38,213 bases of DNA from Acidimicrobiales bacterium (GCA_012730075.1 JAAYBP010000200.1:1-38213); one strand, 5' to 3'. Counted from the stretch's first letter, positions 26,001 to 35,291 are shown. Numbers and translations: made by a program. Notes: generated by a model not told the origin, from the letters alone.

Positions 26001-26134
26001 GTGACGGCGACGAAGCCGACGCAGAGCAGCACGACCGCGAACGTCGCGTAGGTCTCCACCGGGGCGGCGACCAGCCGCCGACCGACGGCGGCCGCCACGT
26101 CGCGCGGCGAACGGAGCGGGGGCCCGTCGGTCAC
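23063..26134 (-). CDS. Large multi-pass membrane protein, GT-C-like (PTPS-related membrane family)
   Basis: A 1023-residue protein. After a first hydrophobic segment near residue 25 comes TGGDMGSHVW, then WAPDWYAGFPAYQFY, followed by about a dozen membrane segments to roughly residue 590. A large extracytoplasmic domain (to about 925), one more membrane segment (YALTLMGLIALVGLW) and a Pro/Gly/Asp/Glu tail follow. This pattern matches actinobacterial membrane proteins annotated as 6-pyruvoyl-tetrahydropterin synthase-related or YfhO-like, thought to be GT-C glycosyltransferases using polyprenyl-phosphate sugars. That would make it the user of the sugar lipid made by the next gene; this is inference. 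The GTG start overlaps the upstream protease stop (GTGA). The open frame upstream of 26134 is shadow of the protease gene. Confidence 0.8.
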   Translation of the reverse strand: MTDGPPLRSPRDVAAAVGRRLVAAPVETYATFAVVLLCVGFVAVTVHPDRVLTENTPTGGDMGSHVWGPMFLMREVLPRWQLNGWAPDWYAGFPAYQFYMVVPMLAVVVLHVGVRNPLLLLSVPAALAVLVSGWFVPRLRSGRWALFGLGAFLLLLVVPVPYGVAFKLVAVSGVVLMPVAAWSLGRVAGAPFPIPPALAIGTVLFLYNLEPTLNSGTGNIIGGNMTSTMAGEFSFSIGLALALVYVGVMVRGLRTGRGRGTAATLLALCALCHIIPSFYALAATALALVVWPGRARLRWFLPILPVAGLLGAWWALPFAGRSAYVNDMGWEPLPHIRGDVAETPVWTYLDGRARLVAIVLAVIVGAALAFAAAAWARGGIASRGVAMPAASAVVGGVALAVVTWVALSHVTAPEVGLGPPQSVTGDDPAQTIWSYLRPASGSLDLPLVLAGVGLVVGIIFQERLAYLLAGLVAVGALGFVYVPDSRLWNARVLPLYYLAIMLLAALAVAEVVRAVSILVSSDPERPTPWLGAGVAVPATLAVLVFVGAALGLDALPTGGTTAEGKGRLLGVERDRNPGSSWALHNFRGLEGQAPSRDTSPTAKVPAGEGGWPEFRALLTTLDDLGRDPDHGCGRAFWEFERDRVGSYGTTMAPMMIPYFTDGCIGSMEGLYFESSATTPHHFITQCQLSAAGSCSQRDLAYSSFGLDRGIRQIALLGVRYYLAVTPAAVSAAADHDLLTEVAVSGPWHVYEIDADARQLVVGLDRLPVVLAGVDSHQDSWLDPAIAWFNDPEHWDVPFSIEGPDDWPRHDLAAEPMVRDDGTERRVGERTLPELPEEPVRAAEVSDIDVGVETLSFTVDEPGTPVLVKVSYFPNWHVDGAEGPYRVAPNLMVVVPTERHVTLHYDRTGLDWAAYALTLMGLIALVGLWRLGPVPVPEGLLDRRRRQRREAWERAAAETASVVPYVAAPDGEPPPEPEPPPDGEPPPGGDPRPDPGPLADDDLPPGDEPPPAVEDPSPGDDPGP
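23094..23230 (-). repeat. Degenerate 18-base tandem repeat encoding a Pro-rich tail
   Basis: Three adjacent 18-base units begin at 23177, 23195 and 23213, each starting GGGAGGCGG on the plus strand and encoding DGEPPP or EPEPPP on the minus strand. Looser copies continue towards 23094. Slippage could change the copy number without breaking the frame. Confidence 0.75.
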
Positions 26135-26970
26135 CCGCCGAGCCCCAGCGCCGGGAGCCCGACCGTCGACAGGACGTCGCGGCAGGTGTCGTCGATCGAG
26201 CCGGACAGGGCGAGCAGGGTGACGACGGTGGTGGCGTTGAAGGCCATGTGGGTCACGATGCCCGGTCCGAGCCGTCCGGTGCGGTCGGCCAGCACGCCGA
26301 GAACCAGCCCGAAGGCCAGCAGGGCGAGGAACTGGAGCCGCTGGAAGTGCACCAGCGCGAACAGGGCGGCGGTGAGGGTCAGGCCGACCCACCGGCCGAC
26401 CGCGGGCGACAGCCCGGCCGCCCCGAAGCGCCCGGCCATGAAGCCGACGACGCCGCGCTGCACGAAGCCCCGGAAGAACAGCTCCTCGACGATCGGCGCG
26501 CCGACGACGGTGACCAGGGTGAGCAGGACGACGCCGAACGGGTCGTCGGCCTTGTCGGCGAGGCGGCACGCCGGCCCCTTGAGGTCGTCGAGCGACTCGC
26601 CGAGGAACCGCGCCCACGGCGTCGAGACGACCGGCACCAGCACGAGCTGGCAGGCGACGCCGAGCACGATCCCGATCGGGACGTCGAGCGGACGCACCGC
26701 CAGGCCGAGCGACGAGCGGGGGTCGGCCCGGCGGGCCCGCAGGACGAGGACGACCGCCCCCACCATCCCGACCCAGAGCGAGGCGGTGCCGAGGGCCAGC
26801 ACGCCGAGGGAGGCGTCGTCGACGTCGCTCACCCCGGCGAGCGCGAACACGATCGACACCAGGATCTGGCTGACGAACAGCGTGGCGACGACCGCGATGG
26901 CGACCTCGCCGAGCCCCCAGGGGGGCGCGGGCGGATCGGTGCGGGAGGGGGCCGGGTCGGGTGCGCTCAC
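26131..26970 (-). CDS. CPBP-family intramembrane metalloprotease (CAAX protease-like)
   Basis: A 279-residue membrane protein with about eight hydrophobic segments. It has the family motifs EELFFR (162-167), His208 in LVHFQ, and His241 with Asn245 in HMAFN. Such proteins (Abi/CPBP, related to Rce1) cleave or bind within membranes; some confer bacteriocin self-immunity. The substrate is unknown. I start at GTG 26970 because MSAPDPAPS begins a normal cytoplasmic tail and TAACCT lies 34 bases upstream at 27005-27010; a GTG at 27018 would add 16 residues and cannot be excluded. It is coupled to the giant membrane protein by a GTGA overlap. Confidence 0.87.
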   Translation of the reverse strand: MSAPDPAPSRTDPPAPPWGLGEVAIAVVATLFVSQILVSIVFALAGVSDVDDASLGVLALGTASLWVGMVGAVVLVLRARRADPRSSLGLAVRPLDVPIGIVLGVACQLVLVPVVSTPWARFLGESLDDLKGPACRLADKADDPFGVVLLTLVTVVGAPIVEELFFRGFVQRGVVGFMAGRFGAAGLSPAVGRWVGLTLTAALFALVHFQRLQFLALLAFGLVLGVLADRTGRLGPGIVTHMAFNATTVVTLLALSGSIDDTCRDVLSTVGLPALGLGG

Positions 26971-27051
26971 GGTTGGGGACCGGCCGCCTGCGGGCCGACC
27001 GGCGAGGTTACCGGGCACCGTCCCCGCCGCCCGGTCGGCGGGCGGGCGGAC

Positions 27052-27288
27052 TCAGCTGGCGAGGGCGTTGTCGCCGAAGAGCGGCAGGGGAACGACGTCG
27101 CGGCGGTCGCGGAGCTGCCAGCCGCGGGGCACCGACGTGCGGTCGGCGTGGCGCCCGCACAGGTCGTGGTTCATCGGGTGGCGCTCGTCGCTCAGGTGGT
27201 CGAGCCAGACCGTCGAGGTGGCGTACTCGTAGGACAGGGTGGCCGCCGCCGGTTCGTGGCAGTCCGGTCGGGCGCAGAGGCGGGCCAT
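27052..27288 (-). CDS. DUF3499 family protein
   Basis: A 78-residue small protein with the DUF3499 pattern: RLCARPDCHEPAAATLSYEY, then DLCGRHADRTSVPRGWQLRD. Four residues could bind zinc (Cys5, Cys9, Cys44, His47), resembling a small treble-clef-like domain. The function is unknown. DUF3499 genes lie next to the manB block across actinobacteria (Rv3259 beside Rv3258c and manB), as here, so the placement supports the call. The ATG is preceded by TACCCT 8 bases upstream. It is divergent from ftsH over 78 bases. Confidence 0.88.
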   Translation of the reverse strand: MARLCARPDCHEPAAATLSYEYATSTVWLDHLSDERHPMNHDLCGRHADRTSVPRGWQLRDRRDVVPLPLFGDNALAS

Positions 27289-27296
27289 GGACCGGC

Positions 27297-27302
27297 AGGG
27301 TA
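27297..27302 (-). promoter_or_regulatory. -10 element of the DUF3499-led operon
   Basis: TACCCT on the minus strand, 8 bases before the ATG, giving a leader of at most 1-2 bases. Confidence 0.4.
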
Positions 27303-27353
27303 CCTCCCCCCGACGAGGTGGATCGTGATGGCCGGAAGGGCCCCCGCGACCCC

Positions 27354-27359
27354 TACGAT
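27354..27359 (+). promoter_or_regulatory. -10 element, leaderless start of ftsH
   Basis: TACGAT followed by 7 bases and ATG, with no Shine-Dalgarno between. It back-to-backs with the DUF3499 -10 in a 78-base divergent region. Confidence 0.5.
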
Positions 27360-27366
27360 GTTTCCC

Positions 27367-29268
<1,902 letters not shown>

Positions 29269-29271
29269 GCC

Positions 29272-29293
29272 GAGCCCGGCCCTAGCCGGGCTC
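29272..29293. terminator. Bidirectional terminator-like hairpin between ftsH and the thioredoxin-like gene
   Basis: GAGCCCGGC-CCTA-GCCGGGCTC, a perfect 9-base stem with a 4-base loop, 4 bases after the ftsH stop. The loop carries the TAG stop codon of the convergent gene (29282-29284). There is no T-tract, as is common for GC-rich actinobacterial terminators. Confidence 0.7.
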
Positions 29294-29737
29294 CACCGGG
29301 TCGGCGTCGCCCCGCGGGTCGCCGTCGTCGCGCAGAGCGGCCATGGCCGACCACAGGTCGGCGGTGGTCGGCTCGCCGAGGAAGTGGCCGCGGACGTCGC
29401 CCCGCTCGTCGAGCAGCAGCAGCAGGGGCACCGCGTCGACGCCGTAGCGCTCGTGTAGGCGGGCGTCGCGCACCGAGTCGATGTCCTGCACGCCGACCTC
29501 GTCGCTCTCGAGCTGGCGGGCCTTCTCCCACGTCGCCCGGCAGGCGTTGCACGTCGCCGAGCTGAACACCGCGACCATCCAGGGGCGGTCGGCGTGTTCG
29601 AGGTCGCGGCGGTCGACGTTGTCGGGCACCGCCCAGCCCGGGCGGGTCGGCGCGTCGGACGAGACCCGCCGACGGATCAGCGCCGCCACCCCGACCGCGA
29701 CCAGGCCCACGACGAGGGCGACCGGTGCGAGCTCCAT
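29282..29737 (-). CDS. Membrane-anchored thioredoxin-like protein
   Basis: A 151-residue protein. Residues 4-21 form a hydrophobic anchor. From about residue 48 it has a thioredoxin-fold domain with active-site CNAC (63-66) in SSATCNACRATW and the cis-Pro region VDAVPLLLLLD (Pro104). Whether the domain faces the periplasm (exported disulfide chemistry) or the cytoplasm is not settled: the RRR right after the hydrophobic segment would by the positive-inside rule favour a cytoplasmic domain. The CNAC dipeptide is not one of the common CGPC/CPYC types. It lies 33 bases after the DUF5719 gene and may also use its own weak -10 (CACGCT, six bases before the ATG). Confidence 0.85.
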   Translation of the reverse strand: MELAPVALVVGLVAVGVAALIRRRVSSDAPTRPGWAVPDNVDRRDLEHADRPWMVAVFSSATCNACRATWEKARQLESDEVGVQDIDSVRDARLHERYGVDAVPLLLLLDERGDVRGHFLGEPTTADLWSAMAALRDDGDPRGDADPVEPG

Positions 29738-29770
29738 CCCGGCAGCGTGCCACGCGCCGGGGCGGGACGG

Positions 29771-31387
29771 TCAGCCGAGTCGCGCCAGCCGGCGGTCCAG
29801 CGGGATGCCGATGGTGGCGGACGTACCGAGCCCCGCCGCCTCGTCGTCGGAGCCTTCCTCGGTGTCCTCGGTCTCGTCGTCGGCCGCCTCCGCGTCGTCC
29901 TCCTCGTCGGGCTCGTCGTCGCCGGGCACCTCGGCGGCGGTGCGCGACAGGAGACGGCGCTCGACGACCACGGGTCCGGAGGCCTCGACCAGCAGCGAGA
30001 CCCGACCCGGGGGGAGGTCGTCGGGGCGCAGCTCGACCCGGCGGCCGGCCTCGATGGTCAGCCGCCCGTCGGGGAGGGCCTCGAGCGTGCCGTCGCCGAA
30101 CGCGGACACCGTCACCTCGACCGCCTCGGCGCCGGGGTTGTCGATGACGTAGCGGGCGTCGTCGGCGCCGTCGGGGCGGGGGCCGGCCGGCAGGACCCAC
30201 GCCGTGTCCTCGACCGGCGACCCGGTGGAGGTGGCCTCGCCGAGGGAGGGCGCCTCCCCCACCGACGACAGGCTGCGCTCGGCGAGGATCGGCACCTCGT
30301 TCCGAGAACGCACGGTCAGCGTGTGGGCGGCGGCGGACGGGATCGCCTCGTGGTCGCGCACGTCGAACACGGCGAAGCGCCCGCCGGGGACGTCGAGCGG
30401 CACCGAGGGGACCGGGTCGTAGCGCTCCTGTTCGTCGAGGGCGACGTCGATCACGACCTCAGCGGTGCGCTCGCCGGGGTTGAACACGACGACCCGCTCG
30501 GCGGTGTAGTTCGAGCTGACGCTCGCGGGGAAGGTCCACGCCTCGGCGGGGGCGGCGACGGCGGGCGTGAGGGTCACGCCCTTGCGCCGGAACGGCTGGG
30601 CCTCGATCTCCTCCGCGGTCGTCGCCGCGCCGGTGCCGTCGAAGGTCTGGATGCGGTCGACGACGACGAGGCCCCGGCGGGTCGTGACGGTGGTGGCCAT
30701 CACCTCCCGTTCGGTGACGAGGTCCGACACCGGGACGACGACCACGCCGCCCGCGGGCACGAGCATCCCCTGGAGCTCGTTGGGCTCCCGCACGTTCTCG
30801 TCGGTGGTGAACGACAGGTCGACCGTCGCCGCCCCGGCGTGGGGGTTGAAGACCGCCAGCGCCATGGTGGCGTCGCGGGTGCTGGCCCCGGCGGGCAGGT
30901 ACCAGCGATCGGAGCTGCGCGAGTGGCACGGGGCCACGTCGCGTCCGAGGGGTCCGACGACCTCGTGCTCGACGGTGATGGTGCCCCCGACCACGTGTAC
31001 GGCGGCGGCGACCCACTCGGCCTCGATCAGGTCGGCCAGCGCCAGCCGCTCGGTGGTGAGCGCCGCCACGTCGACGTCGACCTCCGCCTCCTCGCCGTCC
31101 GAGGAGGTGGCCGTCACCCGGGCCCGGGCGTCGTCGGTGCCTACGTTGGCGAGCACGAGCGTGCCGTCGGCGACGGTGCCCTCGCCGGAGGACTGTCCGG
31201 CGCAGTACCAGGCCCCGTCGAGCGCGTCGTCGGGTGGGCCGACCGGCAGCAGGTTGGCGGGCTCGACGGCGACGAGGGTGGAGTCGTCAACGTCGCCGGC
31301 CGTGGTCGCGCCATCGCCACGGGACAGGACGATGCCACCGACCAGCAGCAGCGCGAGCACGACGAGCGCGACGGCGCGGCGGCTCAC
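29771..31387 (-). CDS. DUF5719 family exported protein
   Basis: A 538-residue protein with an N-terminal signal or anchor (residues 4-22, ALVVLALLLVGGIVL) and a large beta-rich extracytoplasmic region built from repeated segments such as VVVFNPGERTAEVVIDV and YVIDNPGAEAVEVTVSAFG. These resemble the DUF5719 family, found in actinobacteria directly downstream of large GT2/membrane proteins, which is exactly the setting here. Near the C-terminus (about 490-520) is a strongly acidic stretch of mostly Asp and Glu. The GTG start overlaps the stop of the upstream gene by GTGA. Function unknown; a structural or assembly role for a surface glycan is the natural guess. Confidence 0.8.
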   Translation of the reverse strand: MSRRAVALVVLALLLVGGIVLSRGDGATTAGDVDDSTLVAVEPANLLPVGPPDDALDGAWYCAGQSSGEGTVADGTLVLANVGTDDARARVTATSSDGEEAEVDVDVAALTTERLALADLIEAEWVAAAVHVVGGTITVEHEVVGPLGRDVAPCHSRSSDRWYLPAGASTRDATMALAVFNPHAGAATVDLSFTTDENVREPNELQGMLVPAGGVVVVPVSDLVTEREVMATTVTTRRGLVVVDRIQTFDGTGAATTAEEIEAQPFRRKGVTLTPAVAAPAEAWTFPASVSSNYTAERVVVFNPGERTAEVVIDVALDEQERYDPVPSVPLDVPGGRFAVFDVRDHEAIPSAAAHTLTVRSRNEVPILAERSLSSVGEAPSLGEATSTGSPVEDTAWVLPAGPRPDGADDARYVIDNPGAEAVEVTVSAFGDGTLEALPDGRLTIEAGRRVELRPDDLPPGRVSLLVEASGPVVVERRLLSRTAAEVPGDDEPDEEDDAEAADDETEDTEEGSDDEAAGLGTSATIGIPLDRRLARLG

Positions 31388-34300
31388 GTCGGATCCTCCG
31401 GGCCGTCCGCCGGTGGCTCGACCGGATCGGGCTGGTCGAGGCCGACCGCCCGGCGGGCGCGGGAGCTGGCCCGGTTCCGCACCAGGACCGCCGCCAGCCA
31501 CAGCAGGGGCTGGACGAGCACGAGCGCGCGGTAGCCGAGGGGCGTCGAGTGGCCGATGGTGGCCGTCCCGGCGGGCACGTCACGGTGGCGGGCCGCCCAC
31601 CCGAACGCGGCGTCGGTCTCGACGCCGTCGACGTCGATGCTCCACCGGCCGTCGGCGGGGAGGCGGGTGAGCAGGTCGCGGTCGCCGGGGGCGTCGACCT
31701 CGTAGCGGTCGACGTCGGTGGGCGCACCGGCCAGGACGTCGGGGTCGGCCACGCCGGCGGTGGTGGCCCCGCGCGGTTCGCCGGGCAGATCGAGGTCGGA
31801 CTCGACGGCGGCGACGTCACCGCGCCAGGCCACGTTGCGGTAGACGATCAGCGACGGCTCGGTGTCGATGCGCTGGAGGTCGATCTGGGCGGCGAGCAGG
31901 TCGGTGAGCCAGCCCGGCGGGGCGGCGGCGTGGCCCCGGTAGGCCTCGGGCACCGAGCGGACGGGGACGACCACGTAGCGGACGCCCTCGGCGGCGAGCA
32001 GGTGCCCCATCTGCACCGTGCGGCGCGCCGCGGCGAGGTCGACGGCGTCGAACAGCCGGTCGGTGGAGGCGTGGGCGGCGCCGGGCCAGCGGTCGGTGAC
32101 CTCGGGGAGGCCGTCGCTGGTGGCGAGCGACACGTCGTCACGGTACGGCTGTCCGCCGAGCGGGAGGATCGAACGGTCGCCGAGCCAGAGGATCCGCGCC
32201 TCCCGCTCGCCGTCGGACGTCAGCGTCGGGGCCAGCGCCCGGTTGAGGTCGCCGCGGGGCACCCGCCACCGACCGTCGACGATGCCGGGGGCGAGGGTGA
32301 CCCCGCCTACGACGACCGAGAGGGCGGCCGCCACCGAGAGCGCCTGGCGCCAGCCGAAGCGGTAGTGGCGCAGGTCGACCTCGAAGGCCGCCATCCCCAG
32401 GGCGGTCGCGAACGCCAGGCCGACCGCGGCGGGCACCAGCACCAGCTCCGTCACCGGCAGGTCGAAGGGCAGGTCGCCCCGCTCGGCGAGGAGCAGGAGC
32501 GCCCAGGACGCCACCGCGAGGAACCAGGCGCGCACCGCCCAGGCGAGCCGCCAACCGCGTCCGATGACGAGCGGCAGGGCAGCGGCGAGCAGGAACGCCC
32601 AGCCGAGCGGCGTGTTGCCGAACGGGCCGGTCTGGAACCGCAGCAGCTCGCCGAGGGGCCGGAAGCTGGTCTCGTCGGCGCCCACCAGGGCGGTCCAGTC
32701 CTGTCCCGGGATCGACGCGCTCCACGGGAGGTGGAGGACGACCGCGACCACCATCCCGCCGGTGAGCGCGGCGAACATGCGGGCCACGCCGGTCGAGCGA
32801 CCGGCGACGACCGAGCCGACGCCGAGGCCGAGCGTCATCAGCACGGCGAGGGGCACCACGGCGGGCGCGACGAGGGCCCCGAGGGCGAGCGTGAGCCCGA
32901 GCCCGACGATCCGCGACGGGAGGTCGGCGGCCACGGTCAGCGGCGCCGCCTCCTCGTCCGCGAGGTCGATCGGACCGAACGGGGCGAGGCCCGACGCCCG
33001 GGCCAGCCCCAGCACGATCCAGGGGCCGACCGCGTACGCCGCCAGCGCCGACCAGGAGCCGCCGGCGAGGGCGTTGTAGGGCAGGGGCACCGCCGCGTAG
33101 ACGACCACCGCGGCGGCCGCGGCGCGGATCGATCCGATCGGGCGGGCGAGGCGCCACATCGCGAGCGGTCCGGCCGGGAGCAGGGCGAGCACCGCCAGCT
33201 TGCGCGCCGCGCTCATCGAGCCCAGGGTCAGCAGGCCGAGGAGCCCGGCCGCGCCCGCGCCGGTGGGCGACGGACCCTCGCCACCGCCGCTGGTGCTGCG
33301 CCACGACGACAGGTGGGAGCGCAGCAGGTCGAGCGGGGAATCGGGGAACGCCGAGAGCTCCCCCACCGCCGGCAGCGGTTGCAGCAGCAGGTTGCGGGAG
33401 CCGATCAGCATCAGGGCGAGGGTGACGACGGCGGCGACGACCGACACCCTCGTGAGCGGAGCGCGCATGACCGCTCCCAGGTCGCGCCCGGTCGCGGCCA
33501 GCGCGCCGAGGCGATCGTCGCCCCCACCGACCTGGCCGCGCAGGGACGCGGTCAGCCGGGCGCTGCCGCGCACCTGGAGATGGCGGACCTCGGCGTCGCT
33601 GACGGTGCGGACCCGGGCGAGCCGCCGACGCCGACGCCACACCGCCGGGAGGCGCCGGAGGTTCCAGGTCCACGCCCCGACCACGTCGGCGACGTGGCGG
33701 AACCGGCCCGACAGCAGGGCGGCGAGGGCCTCGACGAGGGAGAAGAGGAGCGCCTGGGGGAGGACGCGCACGAGGGTGCCCCGGCGGTAGTTCGACAGGA
33801 CCGACCTCAGCCGGTGGCGCTGCTGGAGGCGACGCCGGTCGTCGTGGGGCCGGCGCTCGCCCAGCGCCTCGAGGTGGCGGACGACGGCGCTGGGGACGAC
33901 GACGACGCGGGCGCCGGCGACGTGGGCCCGCCAGCACAGGTCGACGTCGTCGCCGAGGAACGAGATGCCCGGGTCGAAGCCGCCCAGCGTCGCGAACAGG
34001 TCGGCCCGGACCAGCACCGCGCCGCCGTCGACGTGGAACACGTCGCGGATGGCGTCGTGCTGTTCCTGGTCGGGCTCGCCGGGCTCGGCGTAGGGCGCGG
34101 GCACGCCGGCCTTGTCGACGGCGCCGCCGACCGAGCGGATGTGGTCGGGCTCGTGCCAGTCGACCAGCTTCGGCCCGAGGACGCCGCCGTTCGTGCGGAA
34201 CGCCTCCTCGACGAGGACCCGGACCGCGTTCGGTGCGAGGGCGACGTCGTCGTGGCACAGGAGGTAGAACGCGGCCCCCTCGACGGCGGCGAGGACCTCG

Positions 34301-34560
34301 TTGGTGGCGGCGCCGTAGCCCGGGTCGTCGTCGAGGCGCCGCACCCGCGCGTCGGGCAGCACGGAGGCGACCCTCCCCGTGGGGTCCTCGGCGCTGCCGG
34401 TGTCGACGACGAGGACCGACAGCGACTCGTAGGTCTGCGCGGCGAGGGAGCGCAGGCACTCCTCCAGCCAGTCGCCGGGGTCGTGGGTGACGACGACCGC
34501 GACCACCGCCGGGGCCGCGCCGGCCGGCTTGGTCTGGGCGGCGGGGGGCGCGTCGGTCAC
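31384..34560 (-). CDS. Large GT2 glycosyltransferase with multi-pass membrane region
   Basis: A 1058-residue protein. Residues about 18-270 are a cytoplasmic family-2 glycosyltransferase: VVVTHDPGDWLEECLRSL, VVDTGS (51-56), the DXD-like HDD (103-105) and GDDVDLCWRAH (203-213) as the catalytic acceptor loop. Residues about 370-760 hold roughly a dozen membrane segments, followed by an extracytoplasmic domain and a last membrane segment near 1020. Such proteins are widespread in actinobacteria next to DUF5719, manB and DUF3499 genes and are probably involved in envelope glycan synthesis; the product is unknown. The GTG start has TAGCGT ending 9 bases upstream. It starts the three-gene operon with the DUF5719 and thioredoxin-like genes. 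Confidence 0.87.
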   Translation of the reverse strand: MTDAPPAAQTKPAGAAPAVVAVVVTHDPGDWLEECLRSLAAQTYESLSVLVVDTGSAEDPTGRVASVLPDARVRRLDDDPGYGAATNEVLAAVEGAAFYLLCHDDVALAPNAVRVLVEEAFRTNGGVLGPKLVDWHEPDHIRSVGGAVDKAGVPAPYAEPGEPDQEQHDAIRDVFHVDGGAVLVRADLFATLGGFDPGISFLGDDVDLCWRAHVAGARVVVVPSAVVRHLEALGERRPHDDRRRLQQRHRLRSVLSNYRRGTLVRVLPQALLFSLVEALAALLSGRFRHVADVVGAWTWNLRRLPAVWRRRRRLARVRTVSDAEVRHLQVRGSARLTASLRGQVGGGDDRLGALAATGRDLGAVMRAPLTRVSVVAAVVTLALMLIGSRNLLLQPLPAVGELSAFPDSPLDLLRSHLSSWRSTSGGGEGPSPTGAGAAGLLGLLTLGSMSAARKLAVLALLPAGPLAMWRLARPIGSIRAAAAAVVVYAAVPLPYNALAGGSWSALAAYAVGPWIVLGLARASGLAPFGPIDLADEEAAPLTVAADLPSRIVGLGLTLALGALVAPAVVPLAVLMTLGLGVGSVVAGRSTGVARMFAALTGGMVVAVVLHLPWSASIPGQDWTALVGADETSFRPLGELLRFQTGPFGNTPLGWAFLLAAALPLVIGRGWRLAWAVRAWFLAVASWALLLLAERGDLPFDLPVTELVLVPAAVGLAFATALGMAAFEVDLRHYRFGWRQALSVAAALSVVVGGVTLAPGIVDGRWRVPRGDLNRALAPTLTSDGEREARILWLGDRSILPLGGQPYRDDVSLATSDGLPEVTDRWPGAAHASTDRLFDAVDLAAARRTVQMGHLLAAEGVRYVVVPVRSVPEAYRGHAAAPPGWLTDLLAAQIDLQRIDTEPSLIVYRNVAWRGDVAAVESDLDLPGEPRGATTAGVADPDVLAGAPTDVDRYEVDAPGDRDLLTRLPADGRWSIDVDGVETDAAFGWAARHRDVPAGTATIGHSTPLGYRALVLVQPLLWLAAVLVRNRASSRARRAVGLDQPDPVEPPADGPEDPT

Positions 34561-34569
34561 GGCCGACAG

Positions 34570-34575
34570 ACGCTA
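34570..34575 (-). promoter_or_regulatory. -10 element of the GT2-DUF5719 operon
   Basis: TAGCGT on the minus strand, 9 bases before the GTG start, giving a leader of 2-3 bases. Confidence 0.35.
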
Positions 34576-34651
34576 CCGCCTGCCCCCGCCCGTCCCGGGT
34601 ACCCCTCCGCCGCCGTCCGATGTCGAGCGACCGGTGTCACAGCTTCGGTGC

Positions 34652-34680
34652 TTGCAACTGTTTAACGTCATCGGTACGGT
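34652..34680 (+). promoter_or_regulatory. Sigma70-type promoter of the coiled-coil protein gene
   Basis: TTGCAA (34652-34657) and TACGGT (34675-34680) with a 17-base spacer, in a locally AT-richer stretch. It is the clearest -35/-10 pair in the window. The start codon lies 32 bases after the -10, and GAGGAG at 34701-34706 is a good ribosome site, so this gene is leadered unlike several neighbours. Confidence 0.65.
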
Positions 34681-34712
34681 TGCGAGCAGATCGACACGCA
34701 GAGGAGCGACCA

Positions 34713-35183
34713 ATGACCGATCTGACCGACGACCTCACCAACCTCGTCCGCGACGCCGCCTACGTCGGCGTCGGCGCCGGCGTCATCGCCTTCCAGAAGG
34801 CGCAGGTCAAGCGGGTCGAGCTGACCGAGCTGCTCAAGGAGCAGGCCGACGTCGCCAAGGTCCGGGCCGACGGGCTCGGCGACCGGGTCGAGGCCCTGGT
34901 CGGCGATCTCCGCGGCCGGATCGAGGGCGTGATCGCCTCGATCGACGCCGACGACGTCGTCACCGACGTCAAGGCCGGCTTCGAGGGCCTGTCCACCACG
35001 GTCGAGGACCGCATCAAGGTGCTCGAGGGCCGCCTCGACGCCATCGAGGACCGCTTCGAGTCCCTCGTCGACGAGATCGAGGGCTGGCTCCCCGAGCAGG
35101 CCAAGGACCTCGTCAAGCAGTTCCGCGAGGCCGCCAAGGACGCCCGCCAGCAGGTGCGCAGCGCCCTCGGCACCGCCGCCTGA
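34713..35183 (+). CDS. Coiled-coil protein of unknown function (phasin/apolipoprotein-like)
   Basis: A 156-residue, mostly helical protein. After an N-terminal segment with a mildly hydrophobic stretch (DAAYVGVGAGVIAFQKAQVKRVE), residues about 35-145 show heptad-like helices rich in Asp, Glu, Lys, Arg, Leu and Val: VEDRIKVLEGRLDAIEDRFESLVDEIEG, then AKDLVKQFREAAKDARQQVRSALG. No cysteines or aromatic clusters. It resembles mycobacterial HbhA or phasin-type lipid- or granule-coating proteins in composition and start, but I cannot assign it to a family. Its clear promoter and strong ribosome site suggest abundant expression. It is transcribed alone. Confidence 0.75.
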   Translation: MTDLTDDLTNLVRDAAYVGVGAGVIAFQKAQVKRVELTELLKEQADVAKVRADGLGDRVEALVGDLRGRIEGVIASIDADDVVTDVKAGFEGLSTTVEDRIKVLEGRLDAIEDRFESLVDEIEGWLPEQAKDLVKQFREAAKDARQQVRSALGTAA

Positions 35184-35204
35184 GCGACCTTCCCAGCGGA
35201 TCTC

Positions 35205-35228
35205 CGACCCCACCCCCCGGGGGTCGGA
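35205..35228 (+). terminator. Terminator-like hairpin after the coiled-coil gene
   Basis: CCGACCCC and GGGGTCGG, an 8-base perfect stem with an 8-base loop, 22 bases after the stop. First of several hairpins before the convergent ABC genes. Confidence 0.55.
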
Positions 35229-35257
35229 ATCGCCGGCACCGCTCGTCGGTCCCGGCG

Positions 35258-35291
35258 GGGGATCCGGGCCGTCCCCTGGGACCGGATCCCC
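35258..35291. repeat. Perfect inverted repeat in the convergent intergenic region
   Basis: GGGGATCCGG and CCGGATCCCC, 10-base arms around a 14-base loop. Probably part of a bidirectional termination zone. Confidence 0.6.

Noticed and set aside
23426-27232. 1268-residue plus-strand open frame
   Set aside because: It crosses three minus-strand genes with clear motifs and is Arg/His/Gly/Asp-rich low-complexity; no start signal or family motif.
31234-34665. 1143-residue open frame on the plus strand opposite the GT2/membrane gene
   Set aside because: Codon-shadow of a GC-rich gene: it is composed of Gly/Arg/Asp/Val/His runs with no domain motifs, while the minus-strand frame has a complete GT2 domain and membrane segments.
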